From positions 806,001 to 870,000 of the forward strand of contig NC_057371.1 of assembly GCF_016906535.1 (NCBI RefSeq): DNA of 64,000 bases, read 5' to 3'. Under the pieces are notes generated by a model, which saw only the letters and a list, made by a program, of their open reading frames with translations, did no database searches and had not been told where the DNA came from. This DNA comes from Rhizoctonia solani. Its lineage: Eukaryota; Basidiomycota; Agaricomycetes; Cantharellales; Ceratobasidiaceae. Of this stretch, positions 34,849 to 47,007 are shown one piece after another. Each line of letters begins with the position of its first letter. The stretch's first letter is position 1. Both the position numbers and the translations under genes were made by a program.

Positions 34849-37800
34849 TTAGTGATTACTTCTATCATCTCTAGGATCCTCTGCTACTGGAAGATCTAGC
34901 TCAAACACCCGAGTCCAAAAGGCTTCGATTTCGGGCGGCATGCCTCGGACACTAACAGGCGCAGCTTGAAGTTCTGCATCTGGTACAGTCGCAGGTCCCA
35001 ATCCTGCGGATACCCAACTTCCTAGATGTGCATCCCCAGGATGATCTCTAAGCCTATCCATTGCTGAAATATGTAGGCTCGTGGATAGGCTAGGGTGCAA
35101 ATCAGGGGTGAAAAGGTGTGTCGCCGACGGGCGAGTTCGTCGGCAAGTATGGCAAGGACTCTTGCGGCTCGTCTTGCAAGATTGTTGGTATTCCCGACAA
35201 CGCTCAGTAAACTAATGGCTTGGAAGATGTGTCGACGCCGGGTTTCCATTTCCGCTGGCGGAGGGGTTTCGCCGCCAACAGCAGTCCGTGCATAGAACTG
35301 GTCCATGAGCAGCACTACCGCCGCGGCAAAACTGTGCATACATACAACCCACCACTTGCCAAAGATGCCAGTCAGCAGATACCCAATTGTATTCCAAGCC
35401 GACTCACGGTAATTCCAGGAAAATCAATAGATTGCGCTTCTTGGTAGATGTGCAGCATACTCTTGGCTGCATTGATACATTTCTCTGTGGACCCACGATA
35501 CTCCAAAACAGTATAACCACGTAGCATATACCTCCGGTGCAACCTGATGCAACGATTATTAAGCCCAATCGTCAACATGATACGTTCCCACTGCGGAAAC
35601 ACATGAGCCCACGCTAGAAGCATATCAACCTTCTCAGAAGCACGTACCGCTACCCGATCGTCACGCTCAAGAATGTGGTCACGTTGTAGGAGGCATGGAG
35701 CGACAAGACCAAGCCGTTCGTTCACTCTGTGCTCGTAGGCTAAGAGAAAGTCGTATGTGAGGGCTTGACCTGCATTTATATGATCCGACTGAATCTGGGA
35801 TTAGCTATTTGTCATTACGAAACGACTGAAACTCACCAATTCTCTGACAGACTCTGAGACTTCCGCTTTGGCAATCAAAAATGCTGCCCCGGTCCATTGG
35901 TTCCGAGGTCTTGGCTCGAAACGCCTTCCGTCCACCATTTCTTCCCATTCCAGATTAGCGGGAAAGGCCGTGGTACATTGTGCGGGATGGATGAGATAGG
36001 AATGACCGACACTCGGAGATAGATACCAATCCATAAACACGATATTCCACCAAACTCGCCTTCGAAGTTCTCGTTCGCGTAGACCGGGCGGAGGAACGCG
36101 GCCAATGGCTTCTGAGCCGAGTTTTGAGAGGCCCATGCTGTGCCCAATCCTAACAGCGAATGCCACAAAGTGAGCAGAGTATTCCCAGCTACACAACATG
36201 AACTGTGAGCCATTGGAATCCATCAATTCTGAAGAAAATCGTGCGCATACCCATTATCATCTAGACTTTGATTGCAATACAGTAGCATTACTAAAGTTTG
36301 AGCCAGCTCAATTGGTTTGCTACGGGCAATGTCATTGGCACCCAGAGCTCTTTGGGACGCCCGCCAGTACGCATCGCAACGTCGCTTCCAGTGTGCCTGA
36401 TTTTGACATATGCCCTCACGAATTGCCCGCTCAGGAGTCATGTTCCCTAGCGCAACACAAAGAATAGCAAGGAGCAGAGCAATAAACGGAGCATGTCGTT
36501 TATCCGAGGGCGAGCTGAAAAAGGCATTGTATGCTTCTCGAAAAGCTGCGGGGTCAACCAAATTATGATTCCAAGCCACACGACCGAACTATACCATAGT
36601 TTAGACACAGAATGGCGTGTAAATCCAACCGACTCACATAGTAATCTACAATCTTATCGCACATTGTGCGGCTCGGCACAGCACCGTCTTCAATTGCCAT
36701 CTCGGATTTCCCCAAGACGCTGGCCAGTAACGCGGCCCTCTCGTCTGAGTGATAGGACATAGGAAATGAGAGAAACACCTGAGGGGGGCCGGGATCGTCT
36801 TGCCTGTCTTGTTTTGAACTAGGTTCTGTCTGCTTTGGAACCTCATATTTGCTTCCAAAACTATCGTATCTTCCAAATGGACTAGGGTCGCTTGGCCTCC
36901 GCCCCTCTGAAAAAACAGTAGATGTCACACTTGTCGCACCACTCGCGCGGCTCCGAGGAGAAGGGAGTGGGGGTGGAAGAACACGTGACGAGAGAGGGGC
37001 ATCCCATGATTCATTTATCTATGGTCCAAACGGTCAGCACGGCAATCACGATAACATTAGCTTGATATGTTGATCCCCCGATAAGGGAAGGTGGACTCAC
37101 CTGCCTGGATGATACACCCCCTTCGCTCTTTGGGCCCCCGAACCCAGGGACAATTCCCAACCCTAATGTCCGGGGACCAGGTAACGGTCCATCAAGCGAA
37201 CGGGCCGGGAAATGAGAATTGCTGGAGGAAGATGATGGGGGCTGGTCTGAGGATCCTCGAGGAAGCAGCGGCCGGGCATAGTGTTCTTGATGCTGAGTTG
37301 GAGGTGTACGGCTGTAGGGATGTGGGGGGAGCGGAGAGTATCTGGCCGATGCCGCGGGGTGGTGCGATGACGCATGGTGTGAATTGGGGGGCTGAATCGG
37401 GGGTAGACCATCCTCGCGTCTGGGAGGGACCAGGGGAGAAATACTAGGTTCGGAGCGTGGTGCACGCAAACTAGTACTTCCTAGGGCAGTCGAGGAGCGC
37501 TCATCCTCTGAACGAACGGAACGCCAGTCCATCAGCTGTGTTCTCGAAGCCGAAACCCTCTCCTCTCCTCTCCTGTCAAAATCGTCTGATCCAACTCCAC
37601 CTGATTGACCCGCTTCTTCCGCTTGAAACCGGGCCCACGCTTCAGGAGCGAATACAGCAATGAAGGCCTCGAGGCGGGCAATACGAGCATTAGTAGGTTC
37701 TGGATGTGAAGGAAGAGTCTGGCTTCGAGAGAGGTGACTAGGCGACCGAACAAGATTGGAGGGAGGCTCCCTATTGACCTCGGGGGCAACACTCTTGATA

Positions 37801-38326
37801 GACGATGCATCTCCTCGACGCTGAGACCCGACCTCGTTTTTCCCTCGTTCCAGAGCCTCGACCCGGCGTTGAAGTCCATCCCACTCAGTACGCAAAATGT
37901 ATTTGTCTGAAGGTTCGACAACGTTCCAGTGACATTTGTCCGCCTCAGTACGTCGCACACAGGGGCCACAAGGATGTTGTCTGTCGCACTTGATTTTGCG
38001 CCGTTTGCATTCTGTACACGAAAGTGCTTGTCTACATGGAGTTGCCATGTGGTATAGTGGCAATGTTCCCGATTGGTTGAGAGAGCAAACAATATGAGTA
38101 ATGGATACGCGTGTCGAGTCGGGCAACCAACTCACCTTCGTCGCCTTTTCTTGGGTACTTCTTCCCCAGGCTTTCCCTCGTCCTCGTCAGTTTCGCCGCC
38201 ATCTCCGTCCCCATCATCTAGCCCCCTCTTCCCGCTCGTGTACTGGGATGAAGTTGTTCCAGGCCAGTTTGGTAGATCATGAGTACTAGGGCCAGCTACT
38301 GCTTGGTGGGATGTAGTGAAATCCAT
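34849..38326 (-). CDS. Zn(II)2Cys6 fungal transcription factor
   Basis: A regulator of about 1,050 residues. Exon 1 (start 38326, MDFTTSHQAVAGPS) ends in a basic PKKRRRR stretch, a likely nuclear signal. The binuclear zinc cluster follows (CTECKRRKIKCDRQHPCGPC, then C seven residues on). A predicted coiled segment comes next (EWDGLQRRVEALER). A long Ser/Pro/His-rich linker leads to the fungal_trans domain, marked by FREAYNAFFSSPSDKRHAPF, LAQTLVMLLYCNQSL, GHSMGL and RELRRRVWWNIVFMDWYLS. A conserved C-terminal block includes VDMLLAWAHVFPQWERIML and GLNNRCIRLHRRYMLRGY. Three frame problems occur at 36250-36252 (CCC), 35348-35350 (CCC) and 35105-35108 (GGGG), each one base. The target pathway is unknown; adjacency to TYR1 is not evidence of regulation. 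Confidence 0.84.
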
Positions 38327-40503
38327 GATGGGCGGTCGAATGACCGGAGGAAGGGGATACTGCTAACTGGCACTATAGACTGAGCTGTATATAGGCAAGG
38401 GTTGTGGTGGGTGAAACTTGGTAAAGCGAGCCGGCGGTATCGAGGTGCGATGCCGTGATCTCCGGTTTTCGGTTCTCCGTACCGAGATCATCCGCTCTTA
38501 TTTGTATTACATCCGCTTCTATTAGTTTCCCATTTGTAGTAAACCCATCAGGGTCGCATACTCAGCATATAACTTGGCAAGTGGCCTTGAGTTGGTTTCC
38601 GCGGCATTGGGGTGCATAAGATTTACCGGCATTACAGATAGGACACTAAACATTCGCCACTCTCTGGGAGTTTGGGTGGAATAATTAGTGTCCCCTGATT
38701 CAGCACTCAGACATGATTGGACATCCCTGAGTTGAGACCTTGCAAGGCCACTACCAGCTCTGCAGGACGTCATCGTGTTTCACGAGCATACTGCTGAATT
38801 CCAACCTCTCCGTTCACCCCCAGGCATGGGCTCAGCCAACGGAATTAACCCGCTGAGTCTCGGATTTCCTACTCTTAACCCCTCGAACACGTTGCTGAAA
38901 CGCGGCTTACGCACGCTCATGAAGCTCGTATGTCCGTTGAACTAAGGTGACTCGTGCAAGTAGCCGAAGGACACACGAGGTGCGTGTTATTCAAGCCTAG
39001 CCTCATCACATATTGGTCGAACGTTAAACGACCACTATCACTGAACCTTGATCTATCACAGATCCAGCTGAATCCGCCATGCGATCATGATCATGATCAA
39101 CGAAGATCGCCCCAGGAGTTGGATGGGGGGGACGCTGTTACGTACATCAGTTGCAAGGCGAAGCACCGGCAGAAGCCACGAAATAATTATACCAACTGCC
39201 GAATCGGACGACGTCCTGTTACTAGTGGCATTAGGGTGGCGTATCTATGCCCCAATACGTCCTGTTCGCTTTACCCAGAGATGCCAGCTGCTAGACCGTA
39301 TGGCCTACGTCCGGGGATGAAACGTGGCAGCTTTTACAAATATGGCGTTGCTGGTGTCAACGAACACATGCATGCGGCCGCGGGACACATAAGTGCGTCA
39401 TGCAATACACGCCATGCATAAGTGCATGGGGTAAAATGAATATTGACATTTGTTGCTTACAAGGCAAAATCAGGTATACAAATAGCGTCCATATGTATTC
39501 CTTTTCGTTTAGCCGTGGATTTTCCCCGCTTTGCCCCAATGGGAAAATGGGCTAAATAGTCGCAACCTTGTCTTCGTCGTGATACAAATAAAGAAACTCA
39601 GGCAAGGACTAGGGGATTAGCCCGCGATGGGCTTGCACTAGGATCTCCGCCAGCCCACCAGTCAAGAACACTATCTCATCGAGAAGAAGAGAAAGTCGGT
39701 GGGAACATGCCGTGATACGTAGTTTCCGGACGAGATAAGATCAACGATGGCATGCACATTTGAAGCGAGAGTGAGAAAGGCATAGAGTAGGGGTGAAACC
39801 TGGACTGTGTATATGGCCGTGAGCTCCGTAGAACTTGCGATCGAAAGTGTCAATCATCCACATGTGCGTGTATTGTTCTAATTACAAATACATTACCGGC
39901 GGCATTTATTAATACCGAGGCTAGCCCGAGAAACGCGGATGCAAAATAAAGTTACTTCAATGCATACCGACGTTTTGAATGACCCCTGGGCGAAATACAG
40001 CGATACAGCGGAAATAAGCCAGAAAAGAGCCTCAAGTACAACTGCCAAGCCTTGGCAAATACCGGAAGTCTTGCAAATATTTGGCCAGCAGCTTTTATTC
40101 GCCAAACCATGTGCAGACCTCAATGGAGGTTCAAGTGTCTCCCACCATGAGTAAATACGTGATCTCATTGAAAAAAGAACAAATATTCGCGAGTATATCG
40201 CTTACGTAGTGGAGTCTCTGATACCTCATTATGTAATTTCATAGGTGCTATCAATGCTTGGTAAAGAAGGGAGTGGCTCGATTACTTTGCTTAAGGCATG
40301 GAAGCGGGTACCTTGTGTCATCTAGTTGCATTCGCATAACTGGTTGGTCTCTGCTTGCTTTTAGGCGGAGGAAGGGAAAGGTGCGTTATATCACCAGGAA
40401 GTTAAACCTCAAATAGTTTTGGGGACTTGAACCCCCAGAGCCCGTATTCAACGGCTGATTTTAGAGTTGGAGTGCGAAAATAAAATTATTCTTAAAACAA
40501 AAG
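38327..40503. other. gene-poor stretch, 2.2 kb
   Basis: No conserved coding region. A minus frame of 83 codons (38522-38773) and a plus frame of 155 codons (38954-39421) lack any known motif, and other frames overlap the latter. A tRNA-like T-arm sequence is present near 40420-40440. Possibly contains short undetected genes. Confidence 0.4.
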
Positions 40504-40605
40504 CTCCGATACTGGGAATCGAACCCAGCGCTATCGCGTACGAGTCATGTAATAGTCACATGGCCGTTTGAAAGGCGATAATGTTAGCCACTACACCATA
40601 TCGGA
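40504..40605 (-). tRNA. tRNA-Glu(UUC) with an anticodon-loop intron
   Basis: On the minus strand the 7-bp acceptor stem TCCGATA/TATCGGA, a 4-bp D stem (GTGT/ACAT), a 5-bp anticodon stem (ATCGC/GCGAT) and a 5-bp T stem (CTGGG/CCCAG, loop TTCGATT) all pair. The anticodon is TTC (Glu). About 30 bases are inserted directly 3' of the anticodon loop position 37, the usual site of eukaryotic nuclear tRNA introns. The internal A box (TGGTGTAGTGG) and B box (GGTTCGATTCC) are intact. A T-rich stretch (CTTTTGTTTT) just downstream suits Pol III termination. Confidence 0.92.
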
Positions 40606-40982
40606 CTGATATATACGTTGTAAACACATTTTATATAGCCAACACATGCCTCGATAAACCGTACTTGGCTGTGTATCACAGGAACGTCAAGAATAAATAG
40701 ATGTAGAATTTTGATACAAGATATGGGACTCGACTATATGCAGTAGAGTAATAGGAGGTCTCTGATATAATGAAACCAGATAAAGCTATTGGAGGTGATT
40801 CACGGATACCTGACTGTAGACCGACCAATAGGGGCTGGTGGTGGTAATTTGCGTTAATTTTTTACCCCTACCGAAGCTCAATTAACTCGATTCTAGACCT
40901 TTCAAACGGAACGGTCAAAAAAGGTTAAAGCTATGCATATGTACTAGACAGAGAAGCTACAAAATACACATTTTCAACAAAC
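40606..40982. other. spacer between tRNA-Glu and VPS10 3' end
   Basis: About 375 AT-rich bases. Probably the 3' UTR of the VPS10 gene and the tRNA 5' flank. Nothing else was seen. Confidence 0.45.
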
Positions 40983-43900
40983 TCAATCATCGTCCTCAAA
41001 TCTGAGAACTTGTGCATCTTCATCCACGGCCACAGTTCGATATCCACCTCTTGTAGGATACCGTGGGCCTCTTCGGCCAGGCAAGAGAGTCGAGACACGT
41101 GCCCATACCCCGCGCGAGACTGCAACAATTGCAACAGGGATGGACGCCAGGGTGGAGACAATCCCCCCATCATCCCACGACTGCCGACCGGTATTATCGG
41201 GAAGCCGGATTGCGCTATGCAATGTCAGATGCGTACAATCGGGAAAAATATAGGGACTCACCCAGTAGCAAATCCGTGCTTCTTAAAATGTAGACCTACG
41301 AGGCCAGCGAATATGATGGGTATCATGACGACGAATCCCCAGAAAAGGTATCCGTGGGAGCCAATACCTGGGCATGGATGTTCTGGCCCACGATCTTTAC
41401 GATCACCCCCTTCGCAACTAGAGTGTGGGATTTTGCGGTACGCGGTTCGTTCGTACCATACTGATGCATCACCTGGGCAAGTATCATCGTTCGGCAGAGG
41501 CTCGGCCCCAGGAGTCAGCACACAATCACCCGCGCTATTGCGGACATAGTTGAACTCGCTGGAAAGAGTTAGCCAGGAACATGATCAGTTTATTAGGCTT
41601 CACTTACCATTCAAAATCAAACTTCATACATGCACAATTCTTTACAATGCGCTGCTCAATCTTGGGTTGGTCACCGACATAACAATCACGATCCCGCAAT
41701 CGTCTATGATATTGAACCTGCGGAGAAATAAGTGACCGCACGATAAAACGTATTCCCCACACACCTGTCTGCCAAAGAGACAACGCTCCTCGCGCTCCTC
41801 GCTTGGACTCCACAATTCGAAATCATCTTTGTTTGGATCGTCCGGGTTAAGCAAGCCTATGGAAATGTCATGAGCCCAAGAAACCCGATTTCTCCCGCAT
41901 ACATGTGCTCACACTGCCGTGATGTAATAGCCGAAAAGTCGAGTTGAATCGCGACCCAGGTGTCCCGGTCGGCAGACTTGTGGCCCAGCAAAACAAACTT
42001 TCGGCTTGTTTCTGTCGGTTTGGTTACAATCGATCGAATTCGTAACCTCTCATCCGAGAATTTGTACTCGCGCCAGCTGGTCCCCTCATTGGTAGTATAT
42101 AGCACGTGGTCGGTCGGCTCTTCGTCGTTGACAATAACAATGACCGAACCAGAGTCACCAAACGAAAATAGATGTGCGTCCTTGTGAACTTCCTCCCATG
42201 TGAATCCTCCGTCCCGGCTGAGGAACGTATCGCTGTCCTTGTATGGAGCAAGGTGTTCGCTCACGCTCCCAACCCCCATCATGAGGCCAATAGCTGATGG
42301 ACTGCTATACTTGGCGCGAGCATCATATCGCTCAGTATAGCCGTGAATATGCAGTGCACAATTCTGGCGTGTGGTATGAGCTGGTTACAGTCGACCAATA
42401 ACTGAGCTGAAACTCACAGTCCCTGAGCATTCGTAGTTTTGACCCAAAGAATCTTTGGGGGGTGGTACGAGTTTCTTCCAAGTTCCGCCTTGCATAAAGT
42501 TCAGAGCCTGTTCACATAATCATTACTCAACTCACCGTCGTTGTGAGATATACGAGTCTGGAGCTTCTTCTTTCCTGTGTGTTCTACTTCTTTCGTATTC
42601 GCAACAATATTCATGACTGCAATCCCATCCAAGCCAACCAGCTTTTCAAAGTCGACATATCCTTGTGCATTTCGGTTCACAGCTTCGAGCGAGAGGCCAT
42701 AGTATGTGCCGTTCGAGTTGGATTTGAGAACGTTGCCCCATTCAGCACCGCGTTTGTCGGACATGGTAACGTGCAAAAAGACAGAGTCGGTGCTCGACTC
42801 CAGTACCGTGTATGCCTGGGAGTGCGTTAGCAAATGGTAAACAAAAGAGCCAGCGCGCATACATGGTTGTCCACCGACATCCCAGGGGGGAATTTTCCCA
42901 TCGCAAAACTGCGTCCGTCGAGCGAAACCTGGAGATCCAACGCGTTGGATTGCCCCTTGACCTGTGCTAACATTAGCCCGCGAACGAACACCCTAAAACC
43001 TGCTTACCTCTGCAACGAGCAAATACTCTGAAAACTTGGCAAACCCAACAACATTATCAAACATCTTGCGCTTGTTTTTGAAATATTCACTACCCTCGAT
43101 AAACTCCAAGGGATTGTTCGCAAAGGACAATTGATTGCCCTTTTTGTCGCGATAGCTTTCGCAAAGGATCAAATGCTGATCGATTCGAAGGTTGGCGGTG
43201 CGGGCCCATGTGCAAGTCTTGACGTATTTCTCGATTGATGTCCAAGTACGCCCATGATTGAGAGTGTAGTACGCCTCCACATGGCAATTGGTCTTGTCGC
43301 TGCCGCAATCGGTCTGTCCAGTATAGATGAGCCAATCGGACTGCAATGGGTGGAACGATAAAAGACCAAGCCCGAACTGGTTGGGCGGTGCCGGCAGGTC
43401 AAGGGCCAGCCATTGTTGCGCTGTGTCAGTTGTGTAATACAGTTTGTCCTTGTTGGTAATCAGATAAGCTCGGTCATCCGCATATAGGTGCATATACACG
43501 GCAATAATGTATTCGCCATTGACGAGTTGAGTCCACGAATAGCCCTCGTTTGAAGACTGATGTACCGTTCCGTCGTCCAACTGGACTAGAATCGTCTGTT
43601 AATCAAAAATAAATTTATGAATGACAGGTCCCAGAATGAAATACGATAACCAAAACGTACTCCTGCCTTCTGGAAATGCCAGTTTCCGACGATCGGGCGT
43701 TTGAAGAACTTGACTTGGTGCGATACTTCGCCAGGAGGTTTCTGAGCCTCGGAACAATCTTTCTGTATTTTCTCGTCCTTCTTGATTCCCTTGTCTCGGT
43801 CGCAGGTATTACCGGGAATGAGTCGATATCCAGATGACCCCAAATACTTTTCACCTCGACTGTTAGACTTGCAAACGTCTACAGGGATTGGCTCAGGGCC

Positions 43901-46417
43901 GGCAGCCACACACTGGTTGTTCTGGCGGATATAGTTATAGTCGCTGACGATGGGGCTGATTTAAGCGCAGTACGAGTCAAAAAGGTAATCAGAAGATGCC
44001 CACCATTCATAATCTTCATCTTCACAGGGGCAGTTTTCCTCGTGCTCCGGAGCCTCGTTGAACTTGTCTCCGACGTAACATTTTGCGTTTTCCTTTCGCC
44101 TCTTGTACCATTGCTACGGGCCCCCCATCCCATCAACTGAAACTCGGCGGATAAACGCTCGAACCCATTCTCACCTTGTGCCCCATCAGGCATTCCTTGC
44201 CCTTGAGTGCGCGCATACCACTTTTCAAAGTCATCGCTCTCGCACTTTCGAACCTTGGCCGGCTCAAAGTCCAAGTGGATCGCTACATAGCGTCCACCGG
44301 GCCCTTGGCGTCCTCGCGCGAGAGCGAGCCCAGCAAGATAAAAGTGAGCGACGTCGAGTCAGGCACGGTCGTCAAGACTCGCGCGCGAATCTCTACCCCA
44401 AGGTCGACCGTCTGCCTAGTATACGCCGCCCGGGGTCAGCGCAGTCGACTCGAGGGTTGAAAGGGTAACGTTACCATGTGTTTCCCTCGTCCCAACTGTA
44501 CTTGACTTGCTTAGTATACTCTTCATCGTCCACGAGAACCGTGACCGCGCCCTGATCGCCGACTTCATACATATGCGCGCCCTTTTGAACACGCTTCCAC
44601 GTGAGACCAGCGTCCCGAGACATGTACGTGTCGCACTCTTCGTACGGCCGGAGGTGCGTCCCCACGGAACCAACACCGAGCACGAGCCCAGGCGCGGGGG
44701 ACGAAAACACCTTGCCGATATTATGCGGGGTCGAGACCGAATACAAATGCAGGGCGCACGTTTCGCGCGAACCCGACCGGCAGTCCGAATCATCAGGGGG
44801 ATCGAGTGGGTCCCAAGTTCGGCCTGCCCACACGTCAGCCACCCAGGGGGCGGGGGACTAGGACCAAGAGAAGGGGCACTAACCATCATCAAAAGTAATA
44901 ACGCTCCTAACCTGCTTGGCAGCCTTGTGCCCCTCGACCGCAGGCGCATTCTTGACATAATTAGCGATCCCAACACCCTCGACACCCACCAAATCCTCAA
45001 AATCCACAAACCCAGCCCGGTTACGATTCGTATCGACCAAGCTCTCGACGAAAAACGTGCCGTTCGAGTTGCTCACGAACAACGTCCCGACGGCCGCGTC
45101 CGAGTGCAACAAGACGTCGACGGCAAGACTGTGCGACGTGGACTCGACGATGGTGTATGCGTTTTCGAGCAGCTTGGAGGACGAGGCGTGCGGGAACTGG
45201 GCCTTGTGCCATGTATGCCCGTCGAGCGTGACCTGCAGTTGGAGCTCGTGCGATTTACCGCTCGGGTCCGGAGCGCGGCGACCATGAACTTGGACATGAT
45301 CCCGATCGCGGTCACACCCCTCGACGCACGTTGGCCCAGTCCGAAATCGATCAATTCGGTTTCCTGCCGTTGGCCACACACACGATCAGGAATCCCATTT
45401 GACCCGTAGATAAAATAAACACTTTGCCCGCACCTTGTCAAACCAGTCCGAACTCGTAAACAACCGACTGGAACGCGCATTCGTGCTCCCATCCGCGGCA
45501 TTCTTGTCAAACGCAACGCAAAACACCTGGCTCGGCGGACGCTTGGGCGCGAACCCGATCTTTTTGTGGCTCCCGCTCGAGATAGTGCGGATGCTGGACG
45601 AGTGGGCAAAGATGCATTTGAACGAGTTGCGCGTGAGGAGTTTGGCTCCGGACGAGAATGCGTCGAGGGTGTAGTATGTCGAGCCAAAGCACGTTTCGGA
45701 CCATCCCCAGGCTGATTTTTTGCATTCGCGGACCTTGGGTGCGAGTGTGAGTGCAAGTGTGAGTGCAAGTGTGGGTGCGAGTGCGAGTGAGTGCAAGACA
45801 TTAGAGTCGTTCGTGTGTGTGCATACCTGCATCATAATCCATTCCGAATTCTTCTCGTCCGAATGAAAGCTAAGGGGAGCAGGAACAAACGCGATCGGAT
45901 GAGGCATCTCAAACGACTGCCACATCCGACCTCGATCCATCGTGCGCCAATGCGTGACCTTGTCGCCTAGAATAAAAGCCTTGGCGCCGTAGAATTAGAA
46001 TTCCATTCCATTGGTATGGGATTATGTGTGCGTGTGTGAATCTGCTCGAGAACCACACACACATGGGCACTCACCATTCGGTTATTGAACGGATGCTGAA
46101 CGAGCACGAGCGCATGGCCGTCCGGTACACCCTTGACCTTGCTCCAATTCTTCCCTTCGTCCTCTGAGAGGTATACATTCGCTTGCGCAGAATCGTGATA
46201 GAGTACAGCCTAATGCGCATTCATCCCCCACACACACGCAATGCCCCCGTCAGTCGAATGAACAAGAACCAAGGAGAGGACCCAAACTCACAGACGCATC
46301 CTCGAAATAAAACATGTTCTTGGGTAAATTCTCGAATCGGGTCGTTTTGACGTTGGGTTTCTGGGCTGATGCGCCCAGAAATAACAGTAACGGCAAAGCG
46401 AATCGCTTCGCCCACAT
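40983..46417 (-). CDS. VPS10: VPS10 vacuolar protein-sorting receptor
   Basis: A type I membrane receptor that carries soluble hydrolases from late Golgi to the endosome/vacuole. The start at 46417 gives signal peptide [19 protein letters not shown] and then [17 protein letters not shown], the usual first strand. Two sortilin-type VPS10 domains follow, each with Asp-box-like repeats ([56 protein letters not shown]). Each ends in a Cys-rich 10CC module (CLMGHK .. [38 protein letters not shown]). One TM helix ([20 protein letters not shown]) and a short cytoplasmic tail ending [13 protein letters not shown] complete it. About 1,450-1,500 residues in more than ten exons. One base is missing near 45270. 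Two tandem VPS10 domains are the fungal arrangement. Confidence 0.9.
45739..45796 (+). repeat. imperfect GTGAGTGCAA tandem repeat in a VPS10 intron
   Basis: A run of about 58 bases of GTGAGTGCAA/GTGTGAGTGC-like units inside a predicted VPS10 intron. On the coding strand it reads as a CACT/CTTGCA-rich stretch. Likely a variable minisatellite of no coding effect. Confidence 0.75.
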
Positions 46418-47007
46418 CCTGCACACACACAAGTTACCCCGTCAGATCTCCTGCACATACACAGTGCACCCACCTGATCAAATGCGCACTCTCTTTCGAT
46501 TTATTGTGCTGAGGTTTTTACTTTTGATATGCCCTTGCCCAGAGCTGGGTGGTCGTAGCAGTAAACCAAGACTTGCGCAAGCCGGTAATCGGAAATTGCA
46601 AGAGGGATCAACGCGCAGTCAACGTGTAAGCGCCCTACAGCAGGGATGCACCGCCACGGGATAAATTAGCAATTTAGTGTTGCGATTGGGACAAATGAAA
46701 CCGAGGTTATTGATTTATTGGATCCGTGCGAACTGTTTGAATTGGAATGCTATGGTGATACTGGCATAGAATAGGTGTCTCGGCAATCAAGTGCAAGCGA
46801 ACCCTGTCGTTTACACACTACAGGCGGTTCCCCCATTGGCACACCCCCAAAAGAGAACAACAGATAAATAAAAAATGTATACAAGATAATATTGTACGGA
46901 TACCCAACAACAAAACGACAACATGGGGTGGTTCAGACATAAATGACCAATCTACATGCAAAAAAAGGTACACAAAAGACCCCAACGCGCGGGGGGTCAC
47001 CTCACTC
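46418..47007. other. intergenic between VPS10 5' and glycosyltransferase 3' ends
   Basis: About 590 bases. It includes the VPS10 promoter (a TG/CA-rich stretch continues from the signal-peptide exon) and the 3' UTR of the glycosyltransferase. The only open frames on the plus strand are antisense shadows. Confidence 0.5.

Noticed and set aside
38522..38773. 83-codon minus-strand frame
   Set aside because: No motif. Might be a small gene, but nothing supports it.
38954..39421. 155-codon plus-strand frame
   Set aside because: Composition and several overlapping frames suggest chance; no motif.
40420..40500. tRNA-like sequence next to tRNA-Glu
   Set aside because: T arm and an imperfect anticodon stem only; no D arm. 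Not called as a gene.
44507..45409. 300-codon plus-strand frame
   Set aside because: Antisense shadow of VPS10 exons on the opposite strand; its composition mirrors the sortilin coding strand.
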